This document shows, in pieces, positions 24,075 through 31,334 of a stretch of DNA of 49,948 nt (position 1 is the first letter of the stretch; each line of letters begins with the position of its first letter). Source of the DNA: an uncultured Eubacteriales bacterium (GTDB lineage Bacteria; Bacillota; Clostridia; Oscillospirales; Acutalibacteraceae). A program made the position numbers and the translations under genes. The notes beneath the pieces were generated by a model. The model made no database searches and was not told where the DNA came from. It saw nothing but the letters and a program-made list of their open reading frames with translations. Where the stretch lies: contig CASFEZ010000016.1 of NCBI GenBank assembly GCA_949293815.1, forward strand, positions 1 to 49,948. Reading direction: 5' to 3'.

Positions 24075-24919
24075 GCGGAACGCTGTATGTTGTGGGAACG
24101 CCCATTGGCAATTTGGGCGATTTGTCGCCCCGGGCGGCGGCGTGCCTTTCCGAAGTGGATTTTATTGCCGCCGAGGATACGCGGGTGACCGTTAAGCTGC
24201 TGAATCATCTGGATATCAAAAAACCGCTGATCAGCTACCACGAGCACAACCGCAAACAGCGCGGGCCGGATATTACCGCCCGGCTGCTGCGCGGCGAAAA
24301 CGGCGCTGTGGTGACCGATGCGGGCATGCCTGCCATCTCCGACCCCGGGCAGGATTTGGTGGATGAATGCCACCGTCTGGGCATCCCGGTGCGCGCCGTT
24401 CCCGGTCCCAGCGCCATTATTACCGCTTTGGCGGTCAGCGGGCTGGAGGTGTCGCGGTTTACCTTCGAGGGCTTTCTGACCGGCAATAAGCCGAAACGGC
24501 GGGAACATTTGCAGGAGCTTGTGGCGGAAAAAAAGACCATGGTCTTTTACGAAGCGCCCCATAAGCTGGCGGGCACGCTGAAGGATTTGGCGGATACCTT
24601 AGGCGACAGGCGCTGCGCTATTATTAAGGAACTGACCAAAATTCACGAATCGGTCGAGCGCACCACCCTTTTTGCGGCTGCCAAAAAATACGACGGAAGC
24701 GAAAAAATCAAAGGGGAATTTGTCATCGTTATCGAGGCGAAACCCCAGGCGGATATGCCCGTCTGGACGCAGCAAGCAGCGGTACAGGAAGCGCACCGGC
24801 TGATGGCGGAGGAAAACCTGTCGCTGAACGAGGCGGCCAAACGCGCCGCCCGGCTGAGCGGGCTGAAAAAAGGCGATATTTATAAACGCTTGACGGAAGG
24901 GGAACAGACAGATGGATAA
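24071..24919 (+). CDS. rsmI: 16S rRNA (cytidine1402-2'-O)-methyltransferase
   Basis: 282 residues of the tetrapyrrole-methylase fold. Signatures are GTLYVVGTPIGNLGDLSPRA, AAEDTRVT, HEHNRKQR, VTDAGMPAISDPGQ and PGPSAIITALAVSGL, all diagnostic of RsmI. It 2'-O-methylates C1402 in the ribosomal decoding site. The length matches the family. The gene overlaps its neighbours on both sides. Confidence 0.96.
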   Translation: MSGTLYVVGTPIGNLGDLSPRAAACLSEVDFIAAEDTRVTVKLLNHLDIKKPLISYHEHNRKQRGPDITARLLRGENGAVVTDAGMPAISDPGQDLVDECHRLGIPVRAVPGPSAIITALAVSGLEVSRFTFEGFLTGNKPKRREHLQELVAEKKTMVFYEAPHKLAGTLKDLADTLGDRRCAIIKELTKIHESVERTTLFAAAKKYDGSEKIKGEFVIVIEAKPQADMPVWTQQAAVQEAHRLMAEENLSLNEAAKRAARLSGLKKGDIYKRLTEGEQTDG

Positions 24920-25511
24920 TCCAATCTTATGGATACTCTTTGCTGTAGTGGCCATTTTGTGCGTGGTGATGCTGTTTGTCGCCGGAAAATCCGCGCGCAA
25001 CAGGGAGCAGCGCATGAAAGCCTTTTACCAAAAAGCCAACCGGCAGCAGGCGCTGTATCAAAAATACCAGAACGCCCGGCCGGAAGAAATGAAAAATGAC
25101 GCGCCGGAGGATGTAATTGAGGGTTTAGCGGTAGCAGCCCAGCGGAAAATCGAGGACGCGCCATCGGCGGACGAGGCGTTTGTGCTTTTGCCGCTGAGCC
25201 TGCAATATGCCTATGCCGCATATTATTTCTTTGAGGATTCCGAAGAAAAGCTCAGCGCGTTTTTCCGCAAAAACGGCGAGCCGCTGCTGCATACGGCGGT
25301 AGATTGTATTTGCGGCGCCTGTCCCGACTGCGCCGTATGGGTGCGCAATTGCTATGATATGCTGGACGAAAATAATGAACATGTTTCTGTAGAGGAAGAA
25401 AAATTGGATGAATGGAGCCGTCAGTTTGCCGCTTTGCGCAAAACAGAGCTGCAAGAGCAGGTCAAGCAGTTTATTTTGCGGCAAATGCGGGCGGAGCAGA
25501 CCGGCACATAA
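24912..25511 (+). CDS. Membrane-anchored protein of unknown function
   Basis: 199 residues. An N-terminal membrane helix (ILWILFAVVAILCVVMLFVA, residues 5-24) is followed by a basic, helical cytoplasmic region (REQRMKAFYQKANRQQALYQ). A C-terminal domain then follows, with a Cys pair motif CICGACPDC near residues 132-140. The protein is largely helical. It overlaps rsmI by 8 bases and ends 9 bases before the P-loop gene, so it is in the same operon. I do not recognise the family; the CxCxxCxxC could bind a metal. Confidence 0.7.
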   Translation: MDNPILWILFAVVAILCVVMLFVAGKSARNREQRMKAFYQKANRQQALYQKYQNARPEEMKNDAPEDVIEGLAVAAQRKIEDAPSADEAFVLLPLSLQYAYAAYYFFEDSEEKLSAFFRKNGEPLLHTAVDCICGACPDCAVWVRNCYDMLDENNEHVSVEEEKLDEWSRQFAALRKTELQEQVKQFILRQMRAEQTGT

Positions 25512-25520
25512 GGAGAAAAT

Positions 25521-25997
25521 ATGGCGAAAGTGATGCTGCTTTGCGGCAGGCTGTGCTGCGGAAAAAGCACCTTTGCTTCGCAGCTGCAAAAAGAAACGGC
25601 GGCAGTGGTGCTGTCGGTGGATGCGCTCACCCTGTCGCTGTTCCCGGGCGGCTTGGGCGAAGAGCATGACGAAATGACCGGGCGGGTCAAAACATATCTG
25701 CTGTCGCAGGCACAGCAGATTTTGGCAGCCGGGGTCGATGTGATTTTGGATTGGGGCTTTTGGAAACAGGAAGAACGGATTTTTGTGCGGCGGTACTTTG
25801 AAGAACAGCATATCGCCCAGCAGTGGTATTACCTCAACCCCCCGGAAGAGAAACGGCGCGCCTATATACAAAAACGCAACGCCGCAATCGAGCAGGGCAA
25901 AAGCGACGCTTACTTTGTGGATTCGTCCCTTTTTGCCAAGTGCGACGCGCTGTTTGAACCGCCCTGTGAAAGGGAATGGGATACCGAGGTAACATGA
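25521..25997 (+). CDS. P-loop kinase-like ATP-binding protein (AAA_33)
   Basis: 158 residues. Walker A is GRLCCGKST (residues 9-17), with Cys in place of the usual Gly before GKST, a variant common in small zeta-toxin/polynucleotide-kinase-like proteins. The following LSVDALTLSLFP is the substrate-binding Asp region, and VILDWGFW is the second acidic strand. A C-terminal helical lid (EEKRRAYIQKRN) supplies Arg/Lys. The family phosphorylates diverse small molecules or RNA ends; the substrate is not predictable. There is no adjacent antitoxin-like gene, so a toxin role is unlikely. Confidence 0.75.
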   Translation: MAKVMLLCGRLCCGKSTFASQLQKETAAVVLSVDALTLSLFPGGLGEEHDEMTGRVKTYLLSQAQQILAAGVDVILDWGFWKQEERIFVRRYFEEQHIAQQWYYLNPPEEKRRAYIQKRNAAIEQGKSDAYFVDSSLFAKCDALFEPPCEREWDTEVT

Positions 25998-26035
25998 TTG
26001 TCGCCTGTCTGGAGCGGTATAAAAGGCATGGCTGA

Positions 26036-26062
26036 AAAAAGCGGCTTGAAAGCCGTCTTTTT
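26036..26062 (+). terminator. Intrinsic terminator after the flippase-to-kinase operon
   Basis: AAAAAGCGGCTTGAAAGCCGTCTTTTT: a 5-6 bp GC stem with a short loop and T-tract, A-tract on the other side. Confidence 0.75.
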
Positions 26063-26107
26063 GTTATCAGAATATTTTTCGCGCTTGTAATCTGTGGCAT
26101 CCGGCTC

Positions 26108-26137
26108 TTGCAATTATCTGTTCGCCTATGCTATAAT
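26108..26137 (+). promoter_or_regulatory. SigA-type promoter of the GH36 gene
   Basis: TTGCAA (26108-26113), 18 bases, TATAAT (26132-26137), 45 bases before the ATG. No catabolite-repression (cre) site was recognised. Confidence 0.65.
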
Positions 26138-26182
26138 GAATCAAAATAGATAAAAAAGTTAGTGAAGTAAGGGTGTTTTTAT

Positions 26183-27841
26183 ATGCTTAGAAAGTATACG
26201 CTGAACTATCGGTGCTATGGGCAGACATGGGAATCTCATACATTGGAAAATGAAGATTATACATTGGAAATTACAGACGAGCCGGAACATCTGCGGGTTG
26301 TGCTGCACCCGAAGCACACATTGCAGCTTTTGGATTTTTCGGTTTCGTTTTATTATGAATTTCGTGCGCAGGATTGGTTTTATGCCGGCGGGTATCAGTC
26401 CTGGACGACCAGCCGTGAATATAAATCCACCGAGGTGCAGAAAAACTATATCCCTTTGGCAAAAATGAGCGCTTTTACCCGGCATTTGGCGGGCATTTCC
26501 GCCGACTCCTCCTTTATTGATTATCCGGAAAAGCCCGGCGTGTTCCACAGCCATTGCTATACCTATATCCGTAACCGTGATAAGGTCAAGCTTTTTGGTT
26601 CTTTGGATGAAAAAACCGGTTATACGATTTTTCGGGTAAAGATGAATGAAAATGCCTTTACCATCCGTAAAGATGTCTATGGCAAAGAGACGGACGCGCC
26701 CATCACGCTGCTGGATATCGCCTGCTTCGAGGGCGGCTATGACGAGGTCTTTGACCGGTATTTCGGCATGATGAACATGCCCGAAACCCGCCATGGAGCT
26801 TTGAGCGGCTACACCTCCTGGTATAACTATTTCCAAAATATTGATGAGCGCATCATCTTACGGGATTTGGACGGTCTGGACGCGGTGCAGGATGTGGTGA
26901 ACATCTTCCAGGTGGATGACGGCTATGAAACCTTTGTGGGAGACTGGCTCGACCCCAATCCCAAAAAATTCCCCCACGGTATGGGCTATATTGCCCAGCG
27001 GATTCATGAAAAAGGCTACAAAGCCGGGCTTTGGCTGGCGCCCTTTAACGCTCAGCGGGTTTCCCGCATCGCCAAAGAGCACCCGGACTGGCTGGTGAAG
27101 GATGAAAAAGGCAATCCTGTGCTCGGCTGTGCCGGCTGGGGCGGCGCGTATACGCTGGATTTGTATAACGAAGAGGCGCGGGACTATATCCGGCATGTGT
27201 TCGATGTGGTGCTGAACGAGTGGGGCTATGATATGGTCAAGCTGGACTTTTTGTACAGCGAATGTATGGTACCCCGCCATGGCAAGAGCCGGGGCGAAAT
27301 CATGTGCGAGGCCATGGATTTTCTGCGCGAATGTGTCGGCGACAAGCTGCTTTTGGGCTGCGGCGTACCCATTGGTCCCGCTTTGGGCAAGGTGGACGCC
27401 TGCCGGATCAGCTGCGATGTGGATTTGAGCTACGCAGGAAAGTATTATAATGTTCTTCATGTGAATAATGAAATCCCCAGCGCACAGAATGCCATCCTCA
27501 ACACCGTTTTCCGCCGCCATTTGAACGGGCGGGCGTTTATGAGCGACCCGGATGTATTTTTCCTGCGCAACCATAATCTGAAATTTACCAAAGAACAGAA
27601 ACTGCTGTTGGCGCGCATCAACAATCTGTTGGGCAATGTGCTCTTTGTTTCCGACAACGCCGGGGCGTATGACGCGGAGCAGACCGGGCTTCTGCATGCC
27701 TTTTTACAGAAAACCAAGGCAGTCGTCACTTCCGCCGCCTTCACCGCACCGGAGCGAATCCGTCTGGAGATTCTGGATGACGGCAAAACCGGCGTATTGG
27801 AATTCGATTTGAAAAAAGGCGTTATTTTGACCGACGGGTAA
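26183..27841 (+). CDS. Alpha-galactosidase, glycoside hydrolase family 36
   Basis: 552 residues without a signal peptide, so cytoplasmic. An N-terminal beta domain (FYAGGYQSWTTSREYKSTEV) precedes the (beta/alpha)8 domain with FQVDDGYETFVGDW and GLWLAPF. The nucleophile is Asp355 in MVKLDFLYS and the likely acid/base Asp412 in CRISCDVDLSY, both in the positions expected for GH36. It is shorter than the 700-plus residues of classic GH36 enzymes, resembling the compact GH36 group. It would release terminal alpha-galactose (melibiose, raffinose-type sugars); galactosidase versus related specificity is not certain. No sugar transporter is adjacent. Confidence 0.85.
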   Translation: MLRKYTLNYRCYGQTWESHTLENEDYTLEITDEPEHLRVVLHPKHTLQLLDFSVSFYYEFRAQDWFYAGGYQSWTTSREYKSTEVQKNYIPLAKMSAFTRHLAGISADSSFIDYPEKPGVFHSHCYTYIRNRDKVKLFGSLDEKTGYTIFRVKMNENAFTIRKDVYGKETDAPITLLDIACFEGGYDEVFDRYFGMMNMPETRHGALSGYTSWYNYFQNIDERIILRDLDGLDAVQDVVNIFQVDDGYETFVGDWLDPNPKKFPHGMGYIAQRIHEKGYKAGLWLAPFNAQRVSRIAKEHPDWLVKDEKGNPVLGCAGWGGAYTLDLYNEEARDYIRHVFDVVLNEWGYDMVKLDFLYSECMVPRHGKSRGEIMCEAMDFLRECVGDKLLLGCGVPIGPALGKVDACRISCDVDLSYAGKYYNVLHVNNEIPSAQNAILNTVFRRHLNGRAFMSDPDVFFLRNHNLKFTKEQKLLLARINNLLGNVLFVSDNAGAYDAEQTGLLHAFLQKTKAVVTSAAFTAPERIRLEILDDGKTGVLEFDLKKGVILTDG

Positions 27842-27864
27842 CACATAAACACAGGGAATCTGTG

Positions 27865-27895
27865 CGTAGGGGCGGGCACAAGACCCGCCCCTACG
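27865..27895. repeat. Perfect 12-bp-arm palindrome, REP-like
   Basis: CGTAGGGGCGGG (27865-27876) and CCCGCCCCTACG (27884-27895) around ACAAGAC. It lies between the GH36 and flavoenzyme genes, with no T-tract. The element translates as the peptide GGHKTRPY in one frame, a string I remember from spurious N-termini in other Clostridia, suggesting a dispersed repeat. Confidence 0.7.
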
Positions 27896-27945
27896 AGGTG
27901 CGTAACATGCGCAACAATGGATTAGAGTACAACGGAGTTGGTTAC

Positions 27946-30018
27946 ATGAAATATCCCCTGCTGGCAAGTCCGATGAAGATCGGGACTTGTGAGATTAAGA
28001 ACCGGGTGGTTATGCCGCCCATGCACCTGGGCTTTGCCGGATTTGACGGTCGACCCACCGAACAGCTGATGGACTATTACGAGGAGCGTGCAAAAGGCGG
28101 CGCGGGGCTGATTATCACCGAAATTACCCGGGTGGACGACTGGACCGGCGCGGCGGCGTTTGCGCAGCTTTCCGCCAGCCACGATTATCATATTGAGCCA
28201 ATGAAAGAATTGGCGCGGCGCATCCATCACCACGGCGCGAAATTTTTTGTCCAGCTGCACCATCCCGGGCGGCAGAATGTGGGGCTTTTGGTCGGAACGG
28301 TGCCCTTAAGCATTCAAGCCCAAAAACTGACCGATGGCGGGTACGGAAAGGCTTTATACAAGCTGACGCCGAAGGTCGCGCCGTTTATGCTGAAGCATAA
28401 TCTGGTCCCCCCGAGCGTTGCGCCGTCGAGCTGTCCGCCTGCGCATTTTTCCGGCGGACGGGTGCGTGCGCTGAAGAAGCATGAAATCAAAAAAATCGAA
28501 CAGGAATTTATCGACGCCGCCGTGCGGATGTTCAAAGCGGATGTGGACGGCATCGAGCTGCACGGGGCGCACGGGTATTTGATTCAGCAGTTTTTAAGTC
28601 CCTATACCAACCGCCGCACCGATGAATACGGCGGCAGCCTGGAAAACCGGATGCGTTTTCTTTTGAATATTGTCAAGGGCATCAAGCTGCACTGCGGCAA
28701 GGGCTTTCCGCTGGTGGTGCGGCTGAGCGTGGACGAATGCTACGATAAGATTGGCTATCCCGCCCGGGGGTATTCCCTTGAGGAGGGCGTGCAGATGGCA
28801 AAAATTCTGGAAGAGAACGGCGTGGACGCCATTGATGTATCCTGCGCCGGATACGATACCATGAACTACTGGCTCGAGCCGGTGAGCTTTGAGCCGGGCT
28901 GGCGCGCCTATATGGCGAAGGCGGTCAAGGAAGCGGTGCATATCCCCGTCTTGGCGGCGAATCTGATTCGCTCCCCTGAACAGGCGGAGCGGCAGCTCGA
29001 AGAGGGAATCCAGGATTTTGTATCCTTAGGCAGACCCCATATTGCCGACCCTTATTGGACAAAAAAGGTGCTGAACGGCGGCACAATTAAGCGCTGTATC
29101 TGCTGCCTGAACTGTTTTGAATCCATGCAGCACAACGCCTATCTGGGCACCCATGCCGAATGTTCGGTCAACCCGCTTTTGGGGCATGAGGCAGAGCACC
29201 TGCCTGTGACCGGCAGGGGAAGACCGGCGGTGGTTATCGGCGCGGGACCCGCGGGGCTGATGGCGGCGGAGCTTTTAGCGCGCCGGGGCTTTGCGGTAAC
29301 GGTTTTCGAACAGAACGACCGCTGCGGCGGACAGCTGCTTCTGGCGGCCGCCCCGCCGGAAAAAGAGAAAACCGCCTGGATGATAGAGGATTTGGAAAAA
29401 ACCGTGCGGGAATTGGGCGTTGAGATTCGCCTGAATACCCCGGCGGATGTGCAGACCATTCAGGAGTTGCAGCCGGCGGTGGTCATTGCGGCAACCGGGA
29501 GCCTGCCGGTACGACCGCAATTCGGCGGCAATGCCGCGCCGGAGCGGGTCTGCACCGCCGAAGAAATTTTAAGCGGCAAGGTCAAGGTGGAAAACACCAC
29601 CGTGGCGCTGATTGGCTCCGGTCTGACCGGACTGGAAACCGCCCAGGCGCTGGTCGCCTCTGGCTGCCGGGTGACCATTGTGGAAATGGCAAAGGAGCTG
29701 GCGCCCGGCGCGTGGATCCAGCATAAGGACGATATTTTGCCCAAATTGGAGGCGGCAGGCACCCGCTTCCGCACCGGTGCAAAGCTTATTGCCATCCACG
29801 ACAGCCATGTGGATGTGCAGGATGTGAGAACCGGCAAATTGGAATCCATCTCCTGCGAAAAAACGGTATTGGCTCTTGGCTCCCGTCCGCAGACCGCCTT
29901 TTTGGACGAGCTGCGCAAGGTCGGCATCGAGCCGCTTGCCATCGGTGATTGCAGCCGGGTGGGCAATATTGCCGCTGCCACCAAGGCCGCCTATGAAGCG
30001 GTTATGACCGTGGAATAA
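27946..30018 (+). CDS. FMN/4Fe-4S/FAD enoate reductase-like oxidoreductase (BaiCD/FadH family)
   Basis: 690 residues from the ATG at 27946 (CGGAG at 8 bases). Residues 1-360 form an old-yellow-enzyme TIM barrel (PMKIGTCEIKNRVVMPPMHL, HHPGRQ, DGIELHGAHGYLIQQFLSPY). A 4Fe-4S motif follows with Cys384, Cys387, Cys390/391 region and Cys406 (CICCLNC ... HAECSVN). A pyridine-nucleotide/FAD module (VVIGAGPAGLMAAELLARRG) and a second Rossmann motif (ALIGSGLTGLETAQAL) come last. Relatives are 2-enoate reductase, 2,4-dienoyl-CoA reductase and the bile-acid enzymes BaiCD/BaiH. It would reduce an activated C=C bond with NAD(P)H. The substrate is unknown; no bai operon is present. Confidence 0.88.
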   Translation: MKYPLLASPMKIGTCEIKNRVVMPPMHLGFAGFDGRPTEQLMDYYEERAKGGAGLIITEITRVDDWTGAAAFAQLSASHDYHIEPMKELARRIHHHGAKFFVQLHHPGRQNVGLLVGTVPLSIQAQKLTDGGYGKALYKLTPKVAPFMLKHNLVPPSVAPSSCPPAHFSGGRVRALKKHEIKKIEQEFIDAAVRMFKADVDGIELHGAHGYLIQQFLSPYTNRRTDEYGGSLENRMRFLLNIVKGIKLHCGKGFPLVVRLSVDECYDKIGYPARGYSLEEGVQMAKILEENGVDAIDVSCAGYDTMNYWLEPVSFEPGWRAYMAKAVKEAVHIPVLAANLIRSPEQAERQLEEGIQDFVSLGRPHIADPYWTKKVLNGGTIKRCICCLNCFESMQHNAYLGTHAECSVNPLLGHEAEHLPVTGRGRPAVVIGAGPAGLMAAELLARRGFAVTVFEQNDRCGGQLLLAAAPPEKEKTAWMIEDLEKTVRELGVEIRLNTPADVQTIQELQPAVVIAATGSLPVRPQFGGNAAPERVCTAEEILSGKVKVENTTVALIGSGLTGLETAQALVASGCRVTIVEMAKELAPGAWIQHKDDILPKLEAAGTRFRTGAKLIAIHDSHVDVQDVRTGKLESISCEKTVLALGSRPQTAFLDELRKVGIEPLAIGDCSRVGNIAAATKAAYEAVMTVE

Positions 30019-30046
30019 CCCATACACAAAAAGTCATATAGAAAGC

Positions 30047-30095
30047 AAAGGAACGCATTTCCGCCTTGGCGGAATGGCGTTCCTTTTTATTTTTT
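30047..30095 (+). terminator. Bidirectional intrinsic terminator
   Basis: AAAGGAACGC (30047-30056) pairs with GCGTTCCTTT (30077-30086), with an inner ATTCCGCC/GGCGGAAT-like stem and TTTTATTTTTTG after. It serves the flavoenzyme gene and the convergent XRE gene. Confidence 0.85.
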
Positions 30096-30428
30096 GAATA
30101 AATCTTCATTCTGACAAAGCATTTCGATGAATTGTAAAACCAGTTTCCTCTGTGCGGGTGTCAGCTCCGGCGCCTTGCGGGCGATATAACGGGTAAAATC
30201 ATCACTGGATTCCTGCCGTGCTCCCAGCAGCAGTGCGTCCGGCGTAGTCTCAAGCACCGTACACAACCGCATCAGTACATCCACGCTCAAAACCGAGGTC
30301 GCCCGTTCGATATTCGACAAATATTTGTCGCTCAGCCCCGCCATCTCCGTCACCTCGTACTGCTTATACCCCAATTCCTTCCGCCGCCGGGCAATCCGCT
30401 GCCCAACCAGCTTGTAATTTACATACAT
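30087..30428 (-). CDS. XRE-family helix-turn-helix regulator
   Basis: 113 residues. Residues 7-62 are a Cro/C1-type HTH (VGQRIARRRKELGYKQYEVT, then EMAGLSDKYLSNIERATSVL). The C-terminal 40 residues are helical (LTPAQRKLVLQFIEMLCQ), probably a dimerisation segment. There is no sensor domain. It is transcribed away from the small dockerin gene, and the shared upstream region has a perfect 15-base palindrome, so it likely represses both. The HTH type is common in Clostridia housekeeping and mobile contexts; nothing else here suggests a mobile element. Confidence 0.88.
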   Translation of the reverse strand: MYVNYKLVGQRIARRRKELGYKQYEVTEMAGLSDKYLSNIERATSVLSVDVLMRLCTVLETTPDALLLGARQESSDDFTRYIARKAPELTPAQRKLVLQFIEMLCQNEDLFKK

Positions 30429-30486
30429 ACTTTTTCACCTCTGCCTACTATGGTATCCGGAAATGCGGAAAAGAAAACAGACTAAA

Positions 30487-30501
30487 AAGTGAATTTCACT
30501 T
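30487..30501. promoter_or_regulatory. Candidate XRE operator palindrome
   Basis: AAGTGAA-T-TTCACTT, 7-bp perfect arms, overlapping the first two bases of the TTGACA of the dockerin promoter. A further CCACTT half-site lies inside the promoter spacer. Confidence 0.5.
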
Positions 30502-30528
30502 GACAAGCCACTTTTTTCGACTTATAAT
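30500..30528 (+). promoter_or_regulatory. Consensus SigA promoter of the small dockerin gene
   Basis: Perfect TTGACA (30500-30505), 17 bases, perfect TATAAT (30523-30528), 66 bases upstream of the ATG. A strong promoter under an operator fits tight repression. Confidence 0.85.
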
Positions 30529-30593
30529 AGGAACACGCACTTGTTTTTCATATAAACAATCGAATGAAAGAAAAAATGAAAGAGAGGATACCC

Positions 30594-31070
30594 ATGAAAA
30601 AAATAAAACAGCTGCTGGCGGTATTTTTTGCAGCCGTCCTAATGTTTACCGCGCTGCCGGTGTCATCCGTTGCTGTAGTGTCGGAGCAGATTGCTTCGTA
30701 TTCAATGTCAGACACCGGCACTACAGAAAGTATTGACAACTCCGGTACCGAATCGGAACGAAGCTTTCCATCCGTGCCAATCACTGAACCCGTCCTAATG
30801 CAATCCTTAGATGAATCTTCTGGAACACTTTTCGAGAAACCGGTCACGGCAGGGGGCGTTACAGAATATACCCTTGGCGATGTGGATGGCAGCGGCCGGG
30901 TGAATTCCGCCGATGCGCGGCTTGCCCTACGCGCTGCGGTAGGTCTGGAAACCCTTAATGCACAACAAACGCTTGCCGCCGATGTGAATGGCGACGGAAA
31001 CATTCGCTCTGCCGATGCCCGGCTGATTCTGCGCGTGGCCGTTGGTTTGTCCTCCTTTGATGAGGAATAA
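30594..31070 (+). CDS. Small secreted dockerin protein
   Basis: 158 residues from the ATG at 30594 (GAAAGAGAGGA upstream). A signal peptide (MKKIKQLLAVFFAAVLMFTA) is followed by about 60 Ser/Thr-rich residues without a recognisable domain, then a C-terminal type I dockerin (about 94-158). Both calcium loops are intact: DVDGSGRVNSAD and DVNGDGNIRSAD, each followed by ARLxLR helices. Dockerins bind cohesins on scaffoldins or cell-surface proteins. No cohesin is in the window. With no catalytic module it may be an adaptor, decoy or signal peptide-like partner; this is inference. Confidence 0.88.
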   Translation: MKKIKQLLAVFFAAVLMFTALPVSSVAVVSEQIASYSMSDTGTTESIDNSGTESERSFPSVPITEPVLMQSLDESSGTLFEKPVTAGGVTEYTLGDVDGSGRVNSADARLALRAAVGLETLNAQQTLAADVNGDGNIRSADARLILRVAVGLSSFDEE

Positions 31071-31096
31071 TCATTCTCTGTTTTTAGAACAAAGCG

Positions 31097-31138
31097 CCGC
31101 CCGGCTTGTTTATTGGCAAGTCGGGCGGATGTTTTTTT
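31097..31138 (+). terminator. Intrinsic terminator of the small dockerin gene
   Basis: CCGCCCGGCTTG (31097-31108) pairs with CAAGTCGGGCGG (31117-31128) with one G-T pair, then ATGTTTTTTT. Confidence 0.88.
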
Positions 31139-31240
31139 GGGGCGCTTTCTGCGCCGCCGGGCGGTGTTGGCTTTTGGCGCAGAAGCAGGGGAGAAGCGGG
31201 GGCTGCGGTGCATATGACGATGCGGGGAGCTGACCCGCAT

Positions 31241-31283
31241 AAAACGCAAGGCAGGAGAAGCACGAAGCTTCCCCTGCCTTGCG
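31241..31283 (-). terminator. Intrinsic terminator of amt
   Basis: On the minus strand 17-base arms (31283-31267 and 31261-31245, one mismatch) around TTCGT are followed by TTTTATG. Between this and the dockerin terminator, 31140-31240 holds no gene. It contains two more inverted repeats: TTCTGCGCC ... GGCGCAGAA, and ATGCGGG ... CCCGCAT. Confidence 0.8.
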
Positions 31284-31334
31284 GGTAATCATGAGGTTAT
31301 CCAATGTTGGGAGAATCGGTTAAGGGAAAAACAA

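Noticed and set aside
25521-25997. Zeta-type toxin
   Set aside because: The P-loop and Asp motifs are shared with many small kinases, there is no partner antitoxin, and the gene is at the end of a housekeeping operon.
27862-27945. Extended N-terminus of the enoate reductase-like protein
   Set aside because: The extra residues come from translating the palindromic repeat; a good binding site precedes the ATG at 27946 and homologues start there.
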